Shown: positions 26,905 to 38,429 of the stretch, one piece after another | How positions within the stretch are numbered: the stretch's first letter is position 1 | How the letters are laid out: the number at the start of each line of letters is the position of its first letter | Assembly (NCBI RefSeq): GCF_017826695.1 | Contig: NZ_JAFFZW010000003.1 | Location: 124,001 to 188,000, forward strand | Origin: Pseudomonas alliivorans | Lineage (GTDB): Bacteria > Pseudomonadota > Gammaproteobacteria > Pseudomonadales > Pseudomonadaceae | Direction: 5' to 3' | DNA length: 64,000 nucleotides | Notes under the pieces: model-generated | Databases searched by the model: none | Seen by the model: only the letters and a program-made list of their open reading frames with translations | What the model was told of the DNA's origin: nothing | Translations under genes and position numbers: made by a program

Positions 26905-27653
26905 TCAGCGTTTATCCAGCGAATAAACGAACGGTGCGAGGATTTCGATGGTGCCGTTGTTGAGGATTTCCGCAGGCGGCTTCGGCAAAGGCTGCGCACG
27001 ACGGATCATCTCCATGGTTGCCCGATCCAGTGCCGGACTGCCCGAGCTGCTGGCAATCTCGTAGGACGAGACATTGCCCTGCGCATCCACAACGAAGCGC
27101 AGACGAGCCACCCCCTGCATACCGCGACGACGAGCATCTTCAGGGTACTTCTTGTATTTCCCCAGGTGACGCAGCAGGTCGCCCTGCCAACTTGGCAACG
27201 CGTTGCTCGGTGGTGCAGCAGGTGCCGGCGGTGTCGGAGCGGCCGATTTTTCGGGTTTGGCCGTGGTCGGCGGCGTATCCACCGGTTTGTCTTCGGCAGG
27301 TTTTTCCTCGGGCTTTGGCGGCTCAGGCTTCTTTTGCGGCTTTGGCGGCTGCGGTTTCGGCTTGGGCTTTTCCACCTTCTTGGGCACGACGATTTCCGGC
27401 TTCGGCGCTTCCACAACCTCTGGCACTTGCACCTGTTCTTCCGGTGCGGGCGGCTGAGGCGGCTGAACGACCTGAGGCGGTGGCGGCGGTGCGGGTTCCG
27501 GCAAAGGCGCCAGCTCGACCATCATGGCTGCCGGAGGCAGTTCGATGGCTTGAGAGGCCGGCCAGCGAAGAGCGACGATGATCGCAATCGCGTGTACGGC
27601 CAGCACCAACAACAGACTACCGCTATAGCGCGTCAGTTTTTGGCGCGTAGTGA

Positions 27654-27657
<4 letters not shown>
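26905..27657 (-). CDS. tonB: Energy transducer TonB
   Basis: A 250-residue protein with an N-terminal TM anchor (about residues 12-30) containing the conserved SxxxH motif (SGSLLLVLAVH). A long periplasmic Pro/Lys/Glu spacer (about 48-150) and the TonB C-terminal domain (KYPEDARRRGMQGVARLRF, then a YSLDK end) follow. It carries proton-motive energy from ExbB/ExbD to outer-membrane siderophore and B12 receptors. The start codon overlaps the exbD stop (ATGA), giving an exbB-exbD-tonB operon. A Fur site would be expected upstream of exbB but none was clear enough to call. Confidence 0.95.
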
Positions 27658-28079
<422 letters not shown>

Positions 28080-28082
28080 GGT

Positions 28083-29039
28083 TCAGCCCACCTTGACCAT
28101 GTGTGGCGATTGGCTGCGTTCGGCAGATGGCTGGTGATCCAGGTCACGGCTGACCAGCAGCAATACCTGCGCCGAGGCATCGGCGACCTGGGCCTTGTAA
28201 CCGGCGATGGAGCGAGCGAAAACGTTATAGATGACCACTGCAGGAATCGCGGCAACCAGACCCAGCGCGGTTGCCAGCAAGGCTTCGGCGATGCCCGGCG
28301 CGACGACGGCGAGGTTGGTGGTCTGGGTCTTGGCGATGCCGATGAAGCTGTTCATGATGCCCCATACCGTGCCGAACAGGCCCACGAATGGCGCGGTGGA
28401 GCCGATGGTTGCCAGCACGCCGGTGCCGGAACTCATGTTGCGACCGCAGGCCGCGACCAGACGCTCCAGGCGGAAGCTGACGCGTTCCTTGATGCCTTCG
28501 CGTTCACGGCTGTTGGTCGACAGGCGCATTTCTTCCATCGCGTCATGGACCAGCAGATTGGCCAGCGTGCCTTCCTTCGCAGCGGTTTCACCGGCTTCGG
28601 ACAGGGTGCGGGCCTTCTTCAGGTTGGCGATTTCGATGCGCAGGCGGCGCTTGGCACCCAGTAGCTCGAAGCCCTTGGCGATCCAGATGGTCCAGGTGAT
28701 GATCGAGGCGATGGCCAGCCCGATCATGACCGCTTTCACCACCACGTCGGCGTTCTGATACATACCCCATGGCGACAGGTCGTGAGACATACCCAGGCTA
28801 TTGTCTTCGGCGGCAGGCTCAAGCGTCTCCACAGGCGCTGCGGTGTCAGCCTGAATCGGCGCTGATGCTGCGTTGGTCGCGGCCGGGGCCGTTGCGGCAG
28901 GCGGCGTCGCAGGTGCCGACTGGTCGGCGAGTGCAACGGGTGCGAGCATCAGGCTCAGGACGAGAGCCGCGATACCGCGCCATGCGCGAGGCACGCTGAA
29001 TAGCTTGGTTGGCGAAGCGATTGATTGGATACGTGTCAT
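28083..29039 (-). CDS. exbB: TonB-system motor protein ExbB
   Basis: A 318-residue protein of the long-form ExbB: a signal-like N-terminus (AALVLSLMLAPVALA), an Ala/Thr/Pro-rich linker (about residues 38-80) and three TM segments with the MotA/TolQ/ExbB signature (IGSTAPFVGLFGTVWGIM and IPAVVIYN). It assembles with ExbD as the proton-driven motor for TonB. An upstream in-frame ATG (29126) would add 29 residues ahead of the signal sequence, so the ATG at MTRIQS is preferred. First gene of exbB-exbD-tonB. Confidence 0.93.
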   Translation of the reverse strand: MTRIQSIASPTKLFSVPRAWRGIAALVLSLMLAPVALADQSAPATPPAATAPAATNAASAPIQADTAAPVETLEPAAEDNSLGMSHDLSPWGMYQNADVVVKAVMIGLAIASIITWTIWIAKGFELLGAKRRLRIEIANLKKARTLSEAGETAAKEGTLANLLVHDAMEEMRLSTNSREREGIKERVSFRLERLVAACGRNMSSGTGVLATIGSTAPFVGLFGTVWGIMNSFIGIAKTQTTNLAVVAPGIAEALLATALGLVAAIPAVVIYNVFARSIAGYKAQVADASAQVLLLVSRDLDHQPSAERSQSPHMVKVG

Positions 29040-29246
29040 GCTGGCCTGACCTGGGAGAATAAAAAGTGATCGTTCCAGTCGCCGTGCGGTACGTTCGGCG
29101 TTCCAGGGGAACAAATGGGCTGCCATTATTGCAAATCGTTCTTGTTAACAAAAGTAATACTGTATCTTTTTTACATATTGGCTCGAATATTTGACGTTTT
29201 CTGATGACTTACACGGTGTCTGATCACCGTCATGTGGAGATATGCA

Positions 29247-30107
29247 ATGTCCGCCCCATCCGTTTTGATCGCTGGTTGCGGCGATATCGGCTCTCGACTG
29301 GCCACGCGCCTGCTGGCTCGTGACTGGTCCGTCCATGGGCTGCGGCGCACGGTTTCCGGGCTGCCCGAGGGTGTCTTGCCGGTACAGGGCGATCTGTTCG
29401 CGACCGCGAGACCCGCTGACTGGCCGGCTGGCCAGATCGACTACGTGGTGTATTGCGCAACGCCATCGCAACGCGACGAGGCCGGTTATCGAGACGCCTA
29501 TGTCAACGGGTTGCGCCATGTACTGGGCTGGCTCGAAGAACAGGGTCAGCGACCCAAACGTCTGTTTTTCGTGTCCAGCAGCGGTGTCTACGGCCAGCAG
29601 GAAGGCGAATGGGTCGATGAGACGTCCGTCACCGAGCCCGTCGGCTTTACCGGCACGGTCATGCTTGAAGCCGAGCAGCTCGCCCTGAACAGCGGCCTTC
29701 CTGCCACGGCTGTGAGATTGACCGGTATCTACGGGCCGGGCCGTGCAGATCTGTCCAACCGTGTGCGCCAGGGCCACAGCGTCAGGATCGATCCGCCTGT
29801 CTACGCCAATCGCATTCACGCCGACGATGCCGCGGGTCTGCTGGCGCATTTGCTTGAGGCCGATGACCGTGGCGTCGCTCTGGAGAGCTGCTATCTGGGC
29901 GTGGACGACGACCCGGCTGCACTGGCTGATGTGGTGTCGTGGATTCGTGAGTATCTGGGCGTGACCGAATGGTCCGACGATGTCAGCGTGCAGCGGGTCG
30001 GCAGCAAGCGGTGCAGCAATGCGCGGGCACGGGCGTTGGGCTGGGCGCCGATGTATCCGGATTATCGGGCCGGCTATGCAGCCTTGCTGGGGGCCGATAA
30101 GGTCTGA
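29247..30107 (+). CDS. NAD-dependent epimerase/SDR family protein (YeeZ-like)
   Basis: A 286-residue extended short-chain dehydrogenase fold. An N-terminal Rossmann motif, GCGDIGSRLA, binds the dinucleotide, and SSSGVYG supplies a catalytic-type Ser/Tyr region. IYGPGR and NRIHADDAAG are typical of YeeZ-like members. Substrate and reaction are unknown. The start is the ATG with GGAG 8 bp upstream; a frame-matching ATG 15 bp earlier has none. It is divergent from exbB, and its end shares a bidirectional terminator with the convergent lipoprotein gene. Confidence 0.82.
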   Translation: MSAPSVLIAGCGDIGSRLATRLLARDWSVHGLRRTVSGLPEGVLPVQGDLFATARPADWPAGQIDYVVYCATPSQRDEAGYRDAYVNGLRHVLGWLEEQGQRPKRLFFVSSSGVYGQQEGEWVDETSVTEPVGFTGTVMLEAEQLALNSGLPATAVRLTGIYGPGRADLSNRVRQGHSVRIDPPVYANRIHADDAAGLLAHLLEADDRGVALESCYLGVDDDPAALADVVSWIREYLGVTEWSDDVSVQRVGSKRCSNARARALGWAPMYPDYRAGYAALLGADKV

Positions 30108-30118
30108 GGAAGTCCGAA

Positions 30119-30150
30119 CAAAAAAAAGCGCCACTTGAAGGCGCTTTTTT
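30119..30150. terminator. Bidirectional Rho-independent terminator
   Basis: Stem GCGCC/GGCGC (30128-30132 and 30140-30144) extended by A7 and T6 flanks that pair. It serves the SDR gene on the plus strand and the lipoprotein gene on the minus strand. Confidence 0.92.
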
Positions 30151-30167
30151 ATGGGTGAGTCACCGGC

Positions 30168-30905
30168 TTACTGCTGCTCAAGCAACCAGCGGCGAGCACC
30201 CGGACGCAGTTCGGGCATCTGATCGGCACCTGCGTTGTTGACGGCCTGGAAGATCTCCAGTTGCTTGCCTTTGCGGGCGAAGATCCACGGGTTGCCTTGC
30301 TCGGCCTTCTCCAGCCACATGCTGTCGTATTCGCCGCTCATGGCCGCACAATCGCCAGCCAGGCAGAGTGCGAAGCGATCGTTTTCCGGTAGGCCCTGCA
30401 CGCTGCCGTCCGGCATGAACTGCACGGTGCTGCCCTTGCCGTCGCCTTCGACGATGGTCCATTTGCCGCCCATGTACGCCGCATACAGCGCTTTTTCAAA
30501 GCTGCTGCCTGGCTGGGCGCCTTCGGGTACGGTGTTTTTCGGTTTTTCGAAGTGTTGCTCAGGACCGGATTCGCTGGCGGCCTGAACCAGTTCGTCACCC
30601 TTGACGCTCAGGTCTTCGAAGAAATTACCGTAGAAGTCGATGTGCAGTCTGCCTTCGGCGGCGCTGACGATCTTGCCTTCACCCAGCTCAAAGCCGTTGG
30701 AATACACCGCCTGATTGGTCTTGGAGTTGATCTGCCACTCAAGATTGGGGCCGTTGGCGAGCAGCGCCTGACGCAGGTTGCCCTGCTTGACTGCGGCATC
30801 GATGGCGGTCTGGTTGATCCAGGTGCCGTCCGGGTTGCGGTCGGCGATGCTGGAACAGCCGCCGAGAACAACGGCCAGCAGTGAAATGGCGAGCGCGGAA
30901 CGCAT
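30168..30905 (-). CDS. Conserved lipoprotein, function unknown
   Basis: A 245-residue protein with a signal sequence ending in a lipobox (VLGGC, Cys17, followed by SS, so outer-membrane sorting is likely). The mature part has two similar-looking segments with paired features (GKIVSAAEGRLHIDFYG; GKWTIVEGDGKGSTVQFMPDG) and a CLAGDC pair that could form a disulfide. I do not recognise a named domain. AAGGAAGG precedes the ATG. It lies downstream of ridA on the same strand, with a hairpin between them. Confidence 0.75.
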   Translation of the reverse strand: MRSALAISLLAVVLGGCSSIADRNPDGTWINQTAIDAAVKQGNLRQALLANGPNLEWQINSKTNQAVYSNGFELGEGKIVSAAEGRLHIDFYGNFFEDLSVKGDELVQAASESGPEQHFEKPKNTVPEGAQPGSSFEKALYAAYMGGKWTIVEGDGKGSTVQFMPDGSVQGLPENDRFALCLAGDCAAMSGEYDSMWLEKAEQGNPWIFARKGKQLEIFQAVNNAGADQMPELRPGARRWLLEQQ

Positions 30906-30928
30906 AACAGATTCCTTCCTTCAGGGAG

Positions 30929-30952
30929 AGCGGAGCGCAGCAACGCTCCGCT
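30929..30952 (-). terminator. Hairpin between ridA and lipoprotein gene (possible terminator)
   Basis: Perfect 9-bp arms (30929-30937 and 30944-30952) with a 6-nt loop just after the ridA stop. There is no U run, so termination may be weak. Confidence 0.4.
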
Positions 30953-30959
30953 GGGGGAT

Positions 30960-31340
30960 TTATTCGATGACGAGAATCGCGTCCATCTCGACCTGCGCGC
31001 CACGCGGCAGTGCGGCAACACCGATGGCTGCACGCGCCGGATAAGGCTGCGCAAAGTAGGTGCCCATGATCTCGTTGACCTTGGCGAAATGGCCCAGGTC
31101 GGTCAGGAAGATGTTCAGCTTCACGATGTCCTTGAACGAGCCGCCAGCCGCTTCGGCAACGGACTTCAGGTTCTCGAAGACCTGGGTGATCTGGGCTTCG
31201 ATGCCGTCGACCAGTTCCATGGTTTTCGGGTCCAGAGGGATCTGGCCGGACATGTAGACGGTATTGCCAGCCTTGATCGCCTGCGAGTAAGGGCCGATGG
31301 CCGCCGGGGCTTTTTCGCTGGTGATGACAGTCTTGGTCAT
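30960..31340 (-). CDS. ridA: Enamine/imine deaminase RidA
   Basis: A 126-residue member of the RidA/YjgF family, full length. The visible signature is [21 protein letters not shown], with the key Arg and the terminal Glu. RidA hydrolyses reactive 2-aminoacrylate and related imines made by PLP enzymes, protecting cellular metabolism. It starts 25 bp after the spoT stop and is very likely cotranscribed with rpoZ-spoT, as in other pseudomonads. A second family member sits with dadA at 59.1 kb. Confidence 0.93.
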   Translation of the reverse strand: MTKTVITSEKAPAAIGPYSQAIKAGNTVYMSGQIPLDPKTMELVDGIEAQITQVFENLKSVAEAAGGSFKDIVKLNIFLTDLGHFAKVNEIMGTYFAQPYPARAAIGVAALPRGAQVEMDAILVIE

Positions 31341-31365
31341 GAAGAACTCCTGAAAATGGGATTGC

Positions 31366-33471
31366 CTACGAGCGCATCCGGGTGATGCGTGTGACCCCGG
31401 TCAGTGCGCGTAGTTTCTTGATCACGCGGGCCAGGTGCACTCGGTCGTGCACACTGACCACGAGCTGGACCACGCTGATGCGGCCGTCACGCTCGTCCAT
31501 GCTGATTTTTTCGATGTTGCCGTCAGCGGCGTTGACGCTGCTGGCCAGCAGGGCGATCAGGCCGCGCTGATGTTCCAGCTCGACGCGCAGCTCGACATTG
31601 AATTCGCCGGTCACATCCTTGGCCCAGGAGAGCTGGATGCACTTTTCCGGGTTGTGGCGGATTTCGCTGATGTTGCGGCAGTTGTCCAGGTGCACGACCA
31701 TGCCCTTGCCGGCGGACAGGTGACCCACAATCGGATCGCCCGGGATCGGCGTGCAGCACTTGGCGTAGCTGAGCACCAGGCCTTCGGTGCCGCGAATCGC
31801 CAGCGGACCTTCCGGACTTGGCAACTGATCGCCTTCGCCCAACAGGCGGCGGGCGACGACGTAAGCCATGCGATTGCCAAGGCCGATGTCTTCGAGCAGG
31901 TCTTCCAGCACTTCGACACGGTATTCGTTCAAGGCCAGTTGCACGCGCTCGGCAGGAATCTTGTCCAGACTGCTTTCGAAGCCATTGAGGACCTTGTTCA
32001 ACAGGCGCTCGCCCAGACTGATGGATTCGGAGCGGCGTTGCAGCTTGAGGGCATGACGAATGTGGGTGCGCGCCTTGCCAGTGACAACGAAGTTCAGCCA
32101 TGCCGGGTTGGGGCGCGCGCCGGGTGCGCTGACGATTTCGACGGTCGAACCGCTCTGCAACGGTTCCGAGAGCGGCGCCAGTCGACGATTGATCCGGCAG
32201 GCGATGCAGCTGTTGCCGACATCGGTGTGAACCGCATAGGCGAAGTCCACCGCCGTGGAGCCTTTGGGCAGCTCCATGATCCGGCCCTTGGGCGTGAAGA
32301 CGTAGACCTCGTCCGGGAACAGGTCGATCTTGACGCTCTCGATGAATTCCAGCGAGTTGCCGGCACGCTGCTGCATTTCCAGCACGCCCTTGACCCATTG
32401 GCGGGCGCGAGCATGCGTGCCCTTGGGTTGTTCGTCGTCGCTGGATTTGTAGAGCCAGTGCGCGGCGATCCCGTTGTTGGCCATCTCTTCCATTTCACGA
32501 GTGCGGATCTGGATTTCGATGGGCACGCCGTGCATGCCGAACAGGGTGGTGTGCAGCGACTGGTAGCCGTTAGCCTTGGGAATGGCGATGTAATCCTTGA
32601 AACGGCCGGGCAACGGTTTGTACAGATTATGCACAGCGCCCAGCACGCGATAGCAGGTATCGACCTTGTCGACGATGATGCGGAACGCGTAGACGTCCAT
32701 GATCTCGTTGAAGGCCCGACGCTTGCCCCGCATCTTCTTGTAGATGCCGTACAGGTGCTTCTGTCGTCCGCTGACATCGCCTTCGATGCCGTCGACGGCA
32801 AGGCAATGGCTCAGGGATTCTTCGATTTTGTTGACCAGTTCCTTGCGGTTGCCACGGGCGCGCTTGACCGCCTGATTGATCCGCGAGGACCGCATCGGGT
32901 ACATGGCCTTGAAGCCCAGATCCTCGAATTCGATACGCACGCTGTGCATGCCCAGGCGGTTGGCGATGGGGGCGTAGATTTCGAGGGTTTCTTTCGCGAT
33001 GCGACGGCGCTTTTCACCGGACAGGACTTCCAGGGTGCGCATGTTGTGCAGGCGGTCGGCGAGCTTGACCAGAATCACGCGGATATCGCGGGCCATGGCC
33101 ATGGCCATTTTCTGAAAGTTCTCGGCCTGTGCCTCGGCCTTGGTCTCGAAGTTCATCTGGGTCAGTTTGCTGACCCCATCGACCAGTTCGGCCACGGTTT
33201 CGCCAAACTGTGCGCTGAGCGCTTCCTTGGCAATCCCGGTGTCTTCGATCACGTCATGCAGCATCGCCGCCATCAGGCTCTGATGGTCCATGTGCATGTC
33301 GGCAAGAATATTCGCCACCGCGAGAGGGTGCGTGACGTAGGCTTCGCCGCTTCGACGGCGCTGGCCATCGTGGGCTTGTTCGGCGTAGAAATACGCTCGG
33401 CGGACCAGATTGACCTGGTCCTTGCCGAGGTAGGCCGACAGTCTGTCGGCGAGGGCGTCTATGCTCGGCAA
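31366..33471 (-). CDS. spoT: (p)ppGpp synthetase/hydrolase SpoT
   Basis: A 701-residue bifunctional RelA/SpoT protein. An HD hydrolase domain (HDVIEDTG, about residues 70-78) is followed by the synthetase domain (about 200-340, [10 protein letters not shown]), a TGS domain ([22 protein letters not shown]), a zinc-finger/RIS region with the CC pair in [11 protein letters not shown], and a C-terminal ACT domain. It sets ppGpp levels during carbon, fatty acid and iron starvation. The N-terminus ([11 protein letters not shown]) matches the family only if a TTG codon is used as start; AGGGGG lies about 7 bp upstream and no in-frame ATG fits. It follows rpoZ by 60 bp. Confidence 0.96.
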   Translation of the reverse strand: MPSIDALADRLSAYLGKDQVNLVRRAYFYAEQAHDGQRRRSGEAYVTHPLAVANILADMHMDHQSLMAAMLHDVIEDTGIAKEALSAQFGETVAELVDGVSKLTQMNFETKAEAQAENFQKMAMAMARDIRVILVKLADRLHNMRTLEVLSGEKRRRIAKETLEIYAPIANRLGMHSVRIEFEDLGFKAMYPMRSSRINQAVKRARGNRKELVNKIEESLSHCLAVDGIEGDVSGRQKHLYGIYKKMRGKRRAFNEIMDVYAFRIIVDKVDTCYRVLGAVHNLYKPLPGRFKDYIAIPKANGYQSLHTTLFGMHGVPIEIQIRTREMEEMANNGIAAHWLYKSSDDEQPKGTHARARQWVKGVLEMQQRAGNSLEFIESVKIDLFPDEVYVFTPKGRIMELPKGSTAVDFAYAVHTDVGNSCIACRINRRLAPLSEPLQSGSTVEIVSAPGARPNPAWLNFVVTGKARTHIRHALKLQRRSESISLGERLLNKVLNGFESSLDKIPAERVQLALNEYRVEVLEDLLEDIGLGNRMAYVVARRLLGEGDQLPSPEGPLAIRGTEGLVLSYAKCCTPIPGDPIVGHLSAGKGMVVHLDNCRNISEIRHNPEKCIQLSWAKDVTGEFNVELRVELEHQRGLIALLASSVNAADGNIEKISMDERDGRISVVQLVVSVHDRVHLARVIKKLRALTGVTRITRMRS

Positions 33472-33531
33472 GGCGCTACCCCCTGCCGATGGCTTTTACC
33501 CTGCGCCGTAACACGTCGACCCGGCATAGGC

Positions 33532-33795
33532 TTAGACGGCCTCGTTGGACTCGTCCTCGAACGCTGCGAACAATGGTTCATCTTCAACGATTTCGGCTTC
33601 TGCAATAACGGCATAATCCATCAGGCCAGCCGCGATTTCACGCAGGGCCACAACGGTAGGCTTGTCGTTTTCCCACGCCAGCTTCGGCTCTTTGCCGCCG
33701 GTGGCGAGTTGACGCGAACGCTTGGTAGCGAGCATGACCAGCTCGAAGCGGTTATCGACGTGTTCTAGGCAGTCTTCAACGGTCACGCGGGCCAT
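33532..33795 (-). CDS. rpoZ: RNA polymerase omega subunit
   Basis: An 87-residue omega subunit ([10 protein letters not shown] start, [16 protein letters not shown] core). It helps assemble the beta-prime subunit and mediates ppGpp binding to RNA polymerase, which fits its place next to spoT. GAGGAA precedes the ATG by about 6 bp; an upstream in-frame start adds six residues and is not favoured. The C-terminal acidic tail is typical of Pseudomonas. Confidence 0.95.
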   Translation of the reverse strand: MARVTVEDCLEHVDNRFELVMLATKRSRQLATGGKEPKLAWENDKPTVVALREIAAGLMDYAVIAEAEIVEDEPLFAAFEDESNEAV

Positions 33796-33942
33796 GGGTA
33801 TTCCTCGTAGCAAATGCGTATGCGCGATGCCCGGATGGGCGAGCGGACTCGGTAGTTTACAAGCGGACTACCGCAAGCAGCAAGCGGCATGCCACAAACG
33901 GTCTGTATATGACCTGCAGTCTGCCGCGTTGAAACAGCCTGA

Positions 33943-35440
<1,498 letters not shown>

Positions 35441-35746
35441 GGGAATACCTCTTGATTCAGTCCGGGCGGTCGAGTCCGCACATGCGTTGAGCGGCTGCCG
35501 TGGATGTCGTGAAAGCCGACAGGCTGCAAAGGCGCAGGATTGTAGCGCAGTGCGGCGCAGGCTCCCAATCCGGCAGTGTGACAAACCGTGCAAGACTTTT
35601 TTTGCCTGCACGGATAATGGCTCAAAGCCCCGTTTCAGAGCCTTTCAGCCTTGGCGGTCGGTCGGCGGCGACTTTAAGAGATGCCCTGTCCGGACGATGG
35701 CCTCTATAATGCTCGGCAGTTTTCCGTCTCAGTACAGGTATCCCAG
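35441..35746. promoter_or_regulatory. Divergent yicC / rph promoter region
   Basis: 306 bp with no gene of its own. A perfect TATAAT (35705-35710) with a weak -35-like ATGCCC 18 bp upstream (35681-35686) is a likely sigma70 promoter for rph, giving a leader of about 30 nt. The yicC promoter was not identified. Confidence 0.55.
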
Positions 35747-36469
35747 ATGAAACGTCCAAGTGGTCGCGCCGCCGATCAGCTCCGCTCGATCCGCATCACC
35801 CGCAACTACACCAAACACGCCGAGGGTTCTGTGCTGGTCGAGTTCGGTGACACCAAGGTGATCTGCACCGTCAGCGTCGAGAATGGCGTGCCGCGCTTCC
35901 TGAAAGGTCAGGGCCAGGGCTGGTTGACGGCTGAATATGGCATGCTGCCACGTGCCACTGGCGAGCGTAACCAGCGTGAAGCCAGCCGCGGCAAGCAGGG
36001 CGGTCGTACCCTGGAAATCCAGCGCCTGATCGGCCGTTCGCTGCGCGCTGCGCTGGACATGTCCAAGCTGGGCGATGTCACCCTGTACGTCGATTGCGAT
36101 GTCATTCAGGCGGACGGTGGCACACGTACCGCGTCCATCACCGGCGCGATGGTTGCGCTGGCCGACGCCTTGAAAATGATCAAGAAGCGTGGCGGTCTGA
36201 AAGGCGGCGATCCACTCAAGCAGATGATTGCTGCGGTGTCGGTCGGCATGTATCAGGGCGAGCCAGTGCTTGATCTGGACTATCTGGAAGACTCCGCTGC
36301 CGAGACCGACCTGAACGTGGTCATGACCAGCGCAGGTGGTTTCATCGAAGTGCAGGGCACTGCCGAAGGCGCGCCGTTCCAGCCTGAAGAGTTGAACGCA
36401 ATGCTGGCGCTGGCGCAGAAGGGTATGACCGAATTGTTCGAATTGCAGCGCGCCGCACTGGCCGACTGA
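35747..36469 (+). CDS. rph: Ribonuclease PH
   Basis: A 240-residue phosphorolytic 3'-5' exoribonuclease that trims tRNA 3' ends. The family start MKRPSGRA, the RNA-binding and catalytic segments ([14 protein letters not shown], the RSLRAALD helix, [17 protein letters not shown]) and the length are all normal, with no sign of the frameshift seen in some laboratory E. coli strains. The next gene follows by 18 bp. Confidence 0.96.
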   Translation: MKRPSGRAADQLRSIRITRNYTKHAEGSVLVEFGDTKVICTVSVENGVPRFLKGQGQGWLTAEYGMLPRATGERNQREASRGKQGGRTLEIQRLIGRSLRAALDMSKLGDVTLYVDCDVIQADGGTRTASITGAMVALADALKMIKKRGGLKGGDPLKQMIAAVSVGMYQGEPVLDLDYLEDSAAETDLNVVMTSAGGFIEVQGTAEGAPFQPEELNAMLALAQKGMTELFELQRAALAD

Positions 36470-36487
36470 TAGCCCTGGAGCATGACC

Positions 36488-36856
36488 ATGAGTGACAGCC
36501 AGCATCCGTTGCAGAAACCGGCTCAAAGCGCCCGTCAGTGGGCGATGCTCTGTCACTTGTCTGCATTCTTGGGAGTTATGTTTCCGTTCGGCAATCTGCT
36601 GGGACCATTGATTCTCTGGCAGATGAAGAAGGACAGTGATCCGTTTATCGATGCGCAGGGCAGGGAAGCGCTGAACTTTCAGATCACGGTTGCGATTGCA
36701 GCCACGGTCAGCATCCTTCTGATGCTCGTGGTCATCGGCTTTGCGTTGTTCATGCTGGTGGGGCTCGGCGCTCTGGTGCTGACGATCATTGCTGGCGTGA
36801 AGGCCAACGAAGGGGTGGATTACCGCTACCCGTTCACTTGGCGTCTGCTGAAGTAA
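36488..36856 (+). CDS. DUF4870 small membrane protein
   Basis: A 122-residue protein with three TM segments (about residues 16-35, 60-88 and 89-105) and the DUF4870 pattern: AMLCHLSAFLG, PLILWQMKKD, D-QGREALNFQ and a YRYPFTWRLLK end. The function is unknown. The second of two close ATGs is chosen because GGAG lies 7 bp before it. It is cotranscribed with rph and ends at a bidirectional terminator. Confidence 0.85.
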   Translation: MSDSQHPLQKPAQSARQWAMLCHLSAFLGVMFPFGNLLGPLILWQMKKDSDPFIDAQGREALNFQITVAIAATVSILLMLVVIGFALFMLVGLGALVLTIIAGVKANEGVDYRYPFTWRLLK

Positions 36857-36875
36857 TCACAATCGCAAGCAGCAC

Positions 36876-36902
36876 AAAAAGCCGACATCAAGTCGGCTTT
36901 TT
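36876..36902. terminator. Bidirectional Rho-independent terminator
   Basis: Stem GCCGAC/GTCGGC (36881-36886 and 36892-36897) flanked by A5 and T5. It lies between the convergent DUF4870 gene and crc. Confidence 0.93.
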
Positions 36903-36925
36903 CGTGTTCGGGTGTCGCGTGGCAA

Positions 36926-37705
36926 TCAGATCGTCAGGGTCCAGTCGTAGTCCACGATCAGCGGCGCGTGTTGCGAGAAGCGCGGCTGGCGGGGCAGACG
37001 GGCGCTGCGCACGAAGCGGCGCAGACCAGGCGTCAGGATCTGGTAGTCGAAGCGCCAGCCCAGATTCAGCATCTCGGCCTGCTCGTTGTCCGGCCACCAG
37101 CTGTACTGATCGCCTTCACGACTGACTTCACGCAGGGCATCGACATAGCCCATGGTGCCAACGATCTCGTCCATCCAGGCACGTTCCGGCGCCAGGAAGC
37201 CAGGAGATTGCTGGCTGTCGCGCCAGTTCTTGATGTCGAGCTTCTGCTGCGCCACATAGAGCGAACCGCAGTAAATGTACTCGCGACGCTTGCGGCGCTG
37301 CTTGTCCATGTACTTGCCGAAGTCGTCCATGAGCTTGAATTTCTGATTCAGGTCTTCATCCCCGTTCATCCCGGAAGGGAAGAGCAGGGTTGCAATACTG
37401 ACTTTGTCGAAATCGGCTTGCAGGTAACGCCCGTAGCGGTCGGCTGTCTCGAAGCCGAGGCCGCTGATCACCGCCTTCGGTTGCAACCGCGAATAAAGCG
37501 CCACGCCACCCTGAGCGGGGACTTCGGCTTCGCAGGCATAGAGGAAGTAACCATCCAGCTGAAAGGCTGGATCATCCAGTTCAAAGGTGGAGGCGCGGGT
37601 GTCCTGTAAGCAGATGACGTCGGCATTCTGAGCTTGCAGCCAGCTGAGCAACCCGCGCTCGACCGCAGCCTGAATGCCATTTACGTTCACACTGATGATC
37701 CGCAT
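36926..37705 (-). CDS. crc: Catabolite repression control protein Crc
   Basis: A 259-residue protein of the EEP fold (MRIISVNVNGIQAA, CLQDTRA, SQHAPLIVDYDW). In Pseudomonas, Crc works with Hfq to block translation of catabolic mRNAs with A-rich sites until the small RNAs CrcZ/CrcX relieve it, and it is not an active nuclease. The start gives the standard 259-residue length; a further in-frame start 12 bp upstream is not favoured. It is divergent from pyrE with an 81-bp gap. Confidence 0.95.
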   Translation of the reverse strand: MRIISVNVNGIQAAVERGLLSWLQAQNADVICLQDTRASTFELDDPAFQLDGYFLYACEAEVPAQGGVALYSRLQPKAVISGLGFETADRYGRYLQADFDKVSIATLLFPSGMNGDEDLNQKFKLMDDFGKYMDKQRRKRREYIYCGSLYVAQQKLDIKNWRDSQQSPGFLAPERAWMDEIVGTMGYVDALREVSREGDQYSWWPDNEQAEMLNLGWRFDYQILTPGLRRFVRSARLPRQPRFSQHAPLIVDYDWTLTI

Positions 37706-37786
37706 AAATGGCCCCAAAAATCACGTGCGTGTATGATACCCGAGCTCTACCCAATTAGCTAAATCCGTGCTTTCGAGGCTTTTTTT

Positions 37787-38428
37787 ATGCAGGCGTATCA
37801 ACGCGATTTCATTCGTTTTGCCATAGATCGCGGCGTGCTGCGCTTCGGTGAGTTCACGCTCAAGTCTGGACGCACCAGCCCCTACTTCTTTAATGCCGGC
37901 CTGTTCAACAGCGGGTCGGCCCTTGCGCAGCTCGGACGCTTCTACGCGGCAGCGGTAGTCGAAAGCGGTATTTCCTTTGATGTTCTGTTCGGGCCGGCCT
38001 ACAAGGGCATTCCGCTGGCGGCCGCTACGGCTGTCGCACTGGCCGAGCATCATGACCGTGACCTGCCCTGGTGTTTCAACCGCAAGGAGGCCAAGGCGCA
38101 CGGCGAAGGCGGCAGTCTGGTCGGCGCACCACTGACCGGTGATGTGTTGATCATCGACGACGTGATCACGGCCGGCACTGCCATTCGTGAAGTGATGCAG
38201 ATCATCAGTGCCCAGGAAGCCAGGGCTGCGGGTGTTCTGATCGCATTGAACCGTCAGGAGCGTGGCAATGGTGAGTTGTCGGCGATTCAGGAAGTCGAGC
38301 GCGACTTCGGCATTCCAGTCGTGAGCATCGTTTCGTTGAATCAGGTGCTGGAATTTCTGGCGGATGATTCTCAGCTCAAGCAACACCTGCCTGCTGTAGA
38401 GGCTTACCGCTCGCAGTACGGTATCTGA
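37787..38428 (+). CDS. pyrE: Orotate phosphoribosyltransferase
   Basis: A 213-residue enzyme converting orotate and PRPP to OMP in pyrimidine synthesis. The PRPP loop is [13 protein letters not shown] (about residues 120-132), with [11 protein letters not shown] and the N-terminal [13 protein letters not shown] also present. CGAGG precedes the ATG. The next gene starts one base after the stop. It is separated from rph by crc and a terminator, unlike the enteric rph-pyrE operon. Confidence 0.96.
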   Translation: MQAYQRDFIRFAIDRGVLRFGEFTLKSGRTSPYFFNAGLFNSGSALAQLGRFYAAAVVESGISFDVLFGPAYKGIPLAAATAVALAEHHDRDLPWCFNRKEAKAHGEGGSLVGAPLTGDVLIIDDVITAGTAIREVMQIISAQEARAAGVLIALNRQERGNGELSAIQEVERDFGIPVVSIVSLNQVLEFLADDSQLKQHLPAVEAYRSQYGI

Positions 38429-38429
38429 T

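Noticed and set aside
27270..27520. Short repeats in tonB as a mobile or tandem repeat element
   Set aside because: They encode the normal Pro/Lys/Glu spacer of TonB.
29100..29180. A Fur box upstream of exbB
   Set aside because: AT-rich pieces resemble parts of the consensus, but fewer than half the positions match over 19 bp.
31435..33768. A 777-codon open frame on the plus strand opposite spoT and rpoZ
   Set aside because: It mirrors the high-GC codon pattern of spoT, has no ribosome binding site or domain, and crosses two real genes.
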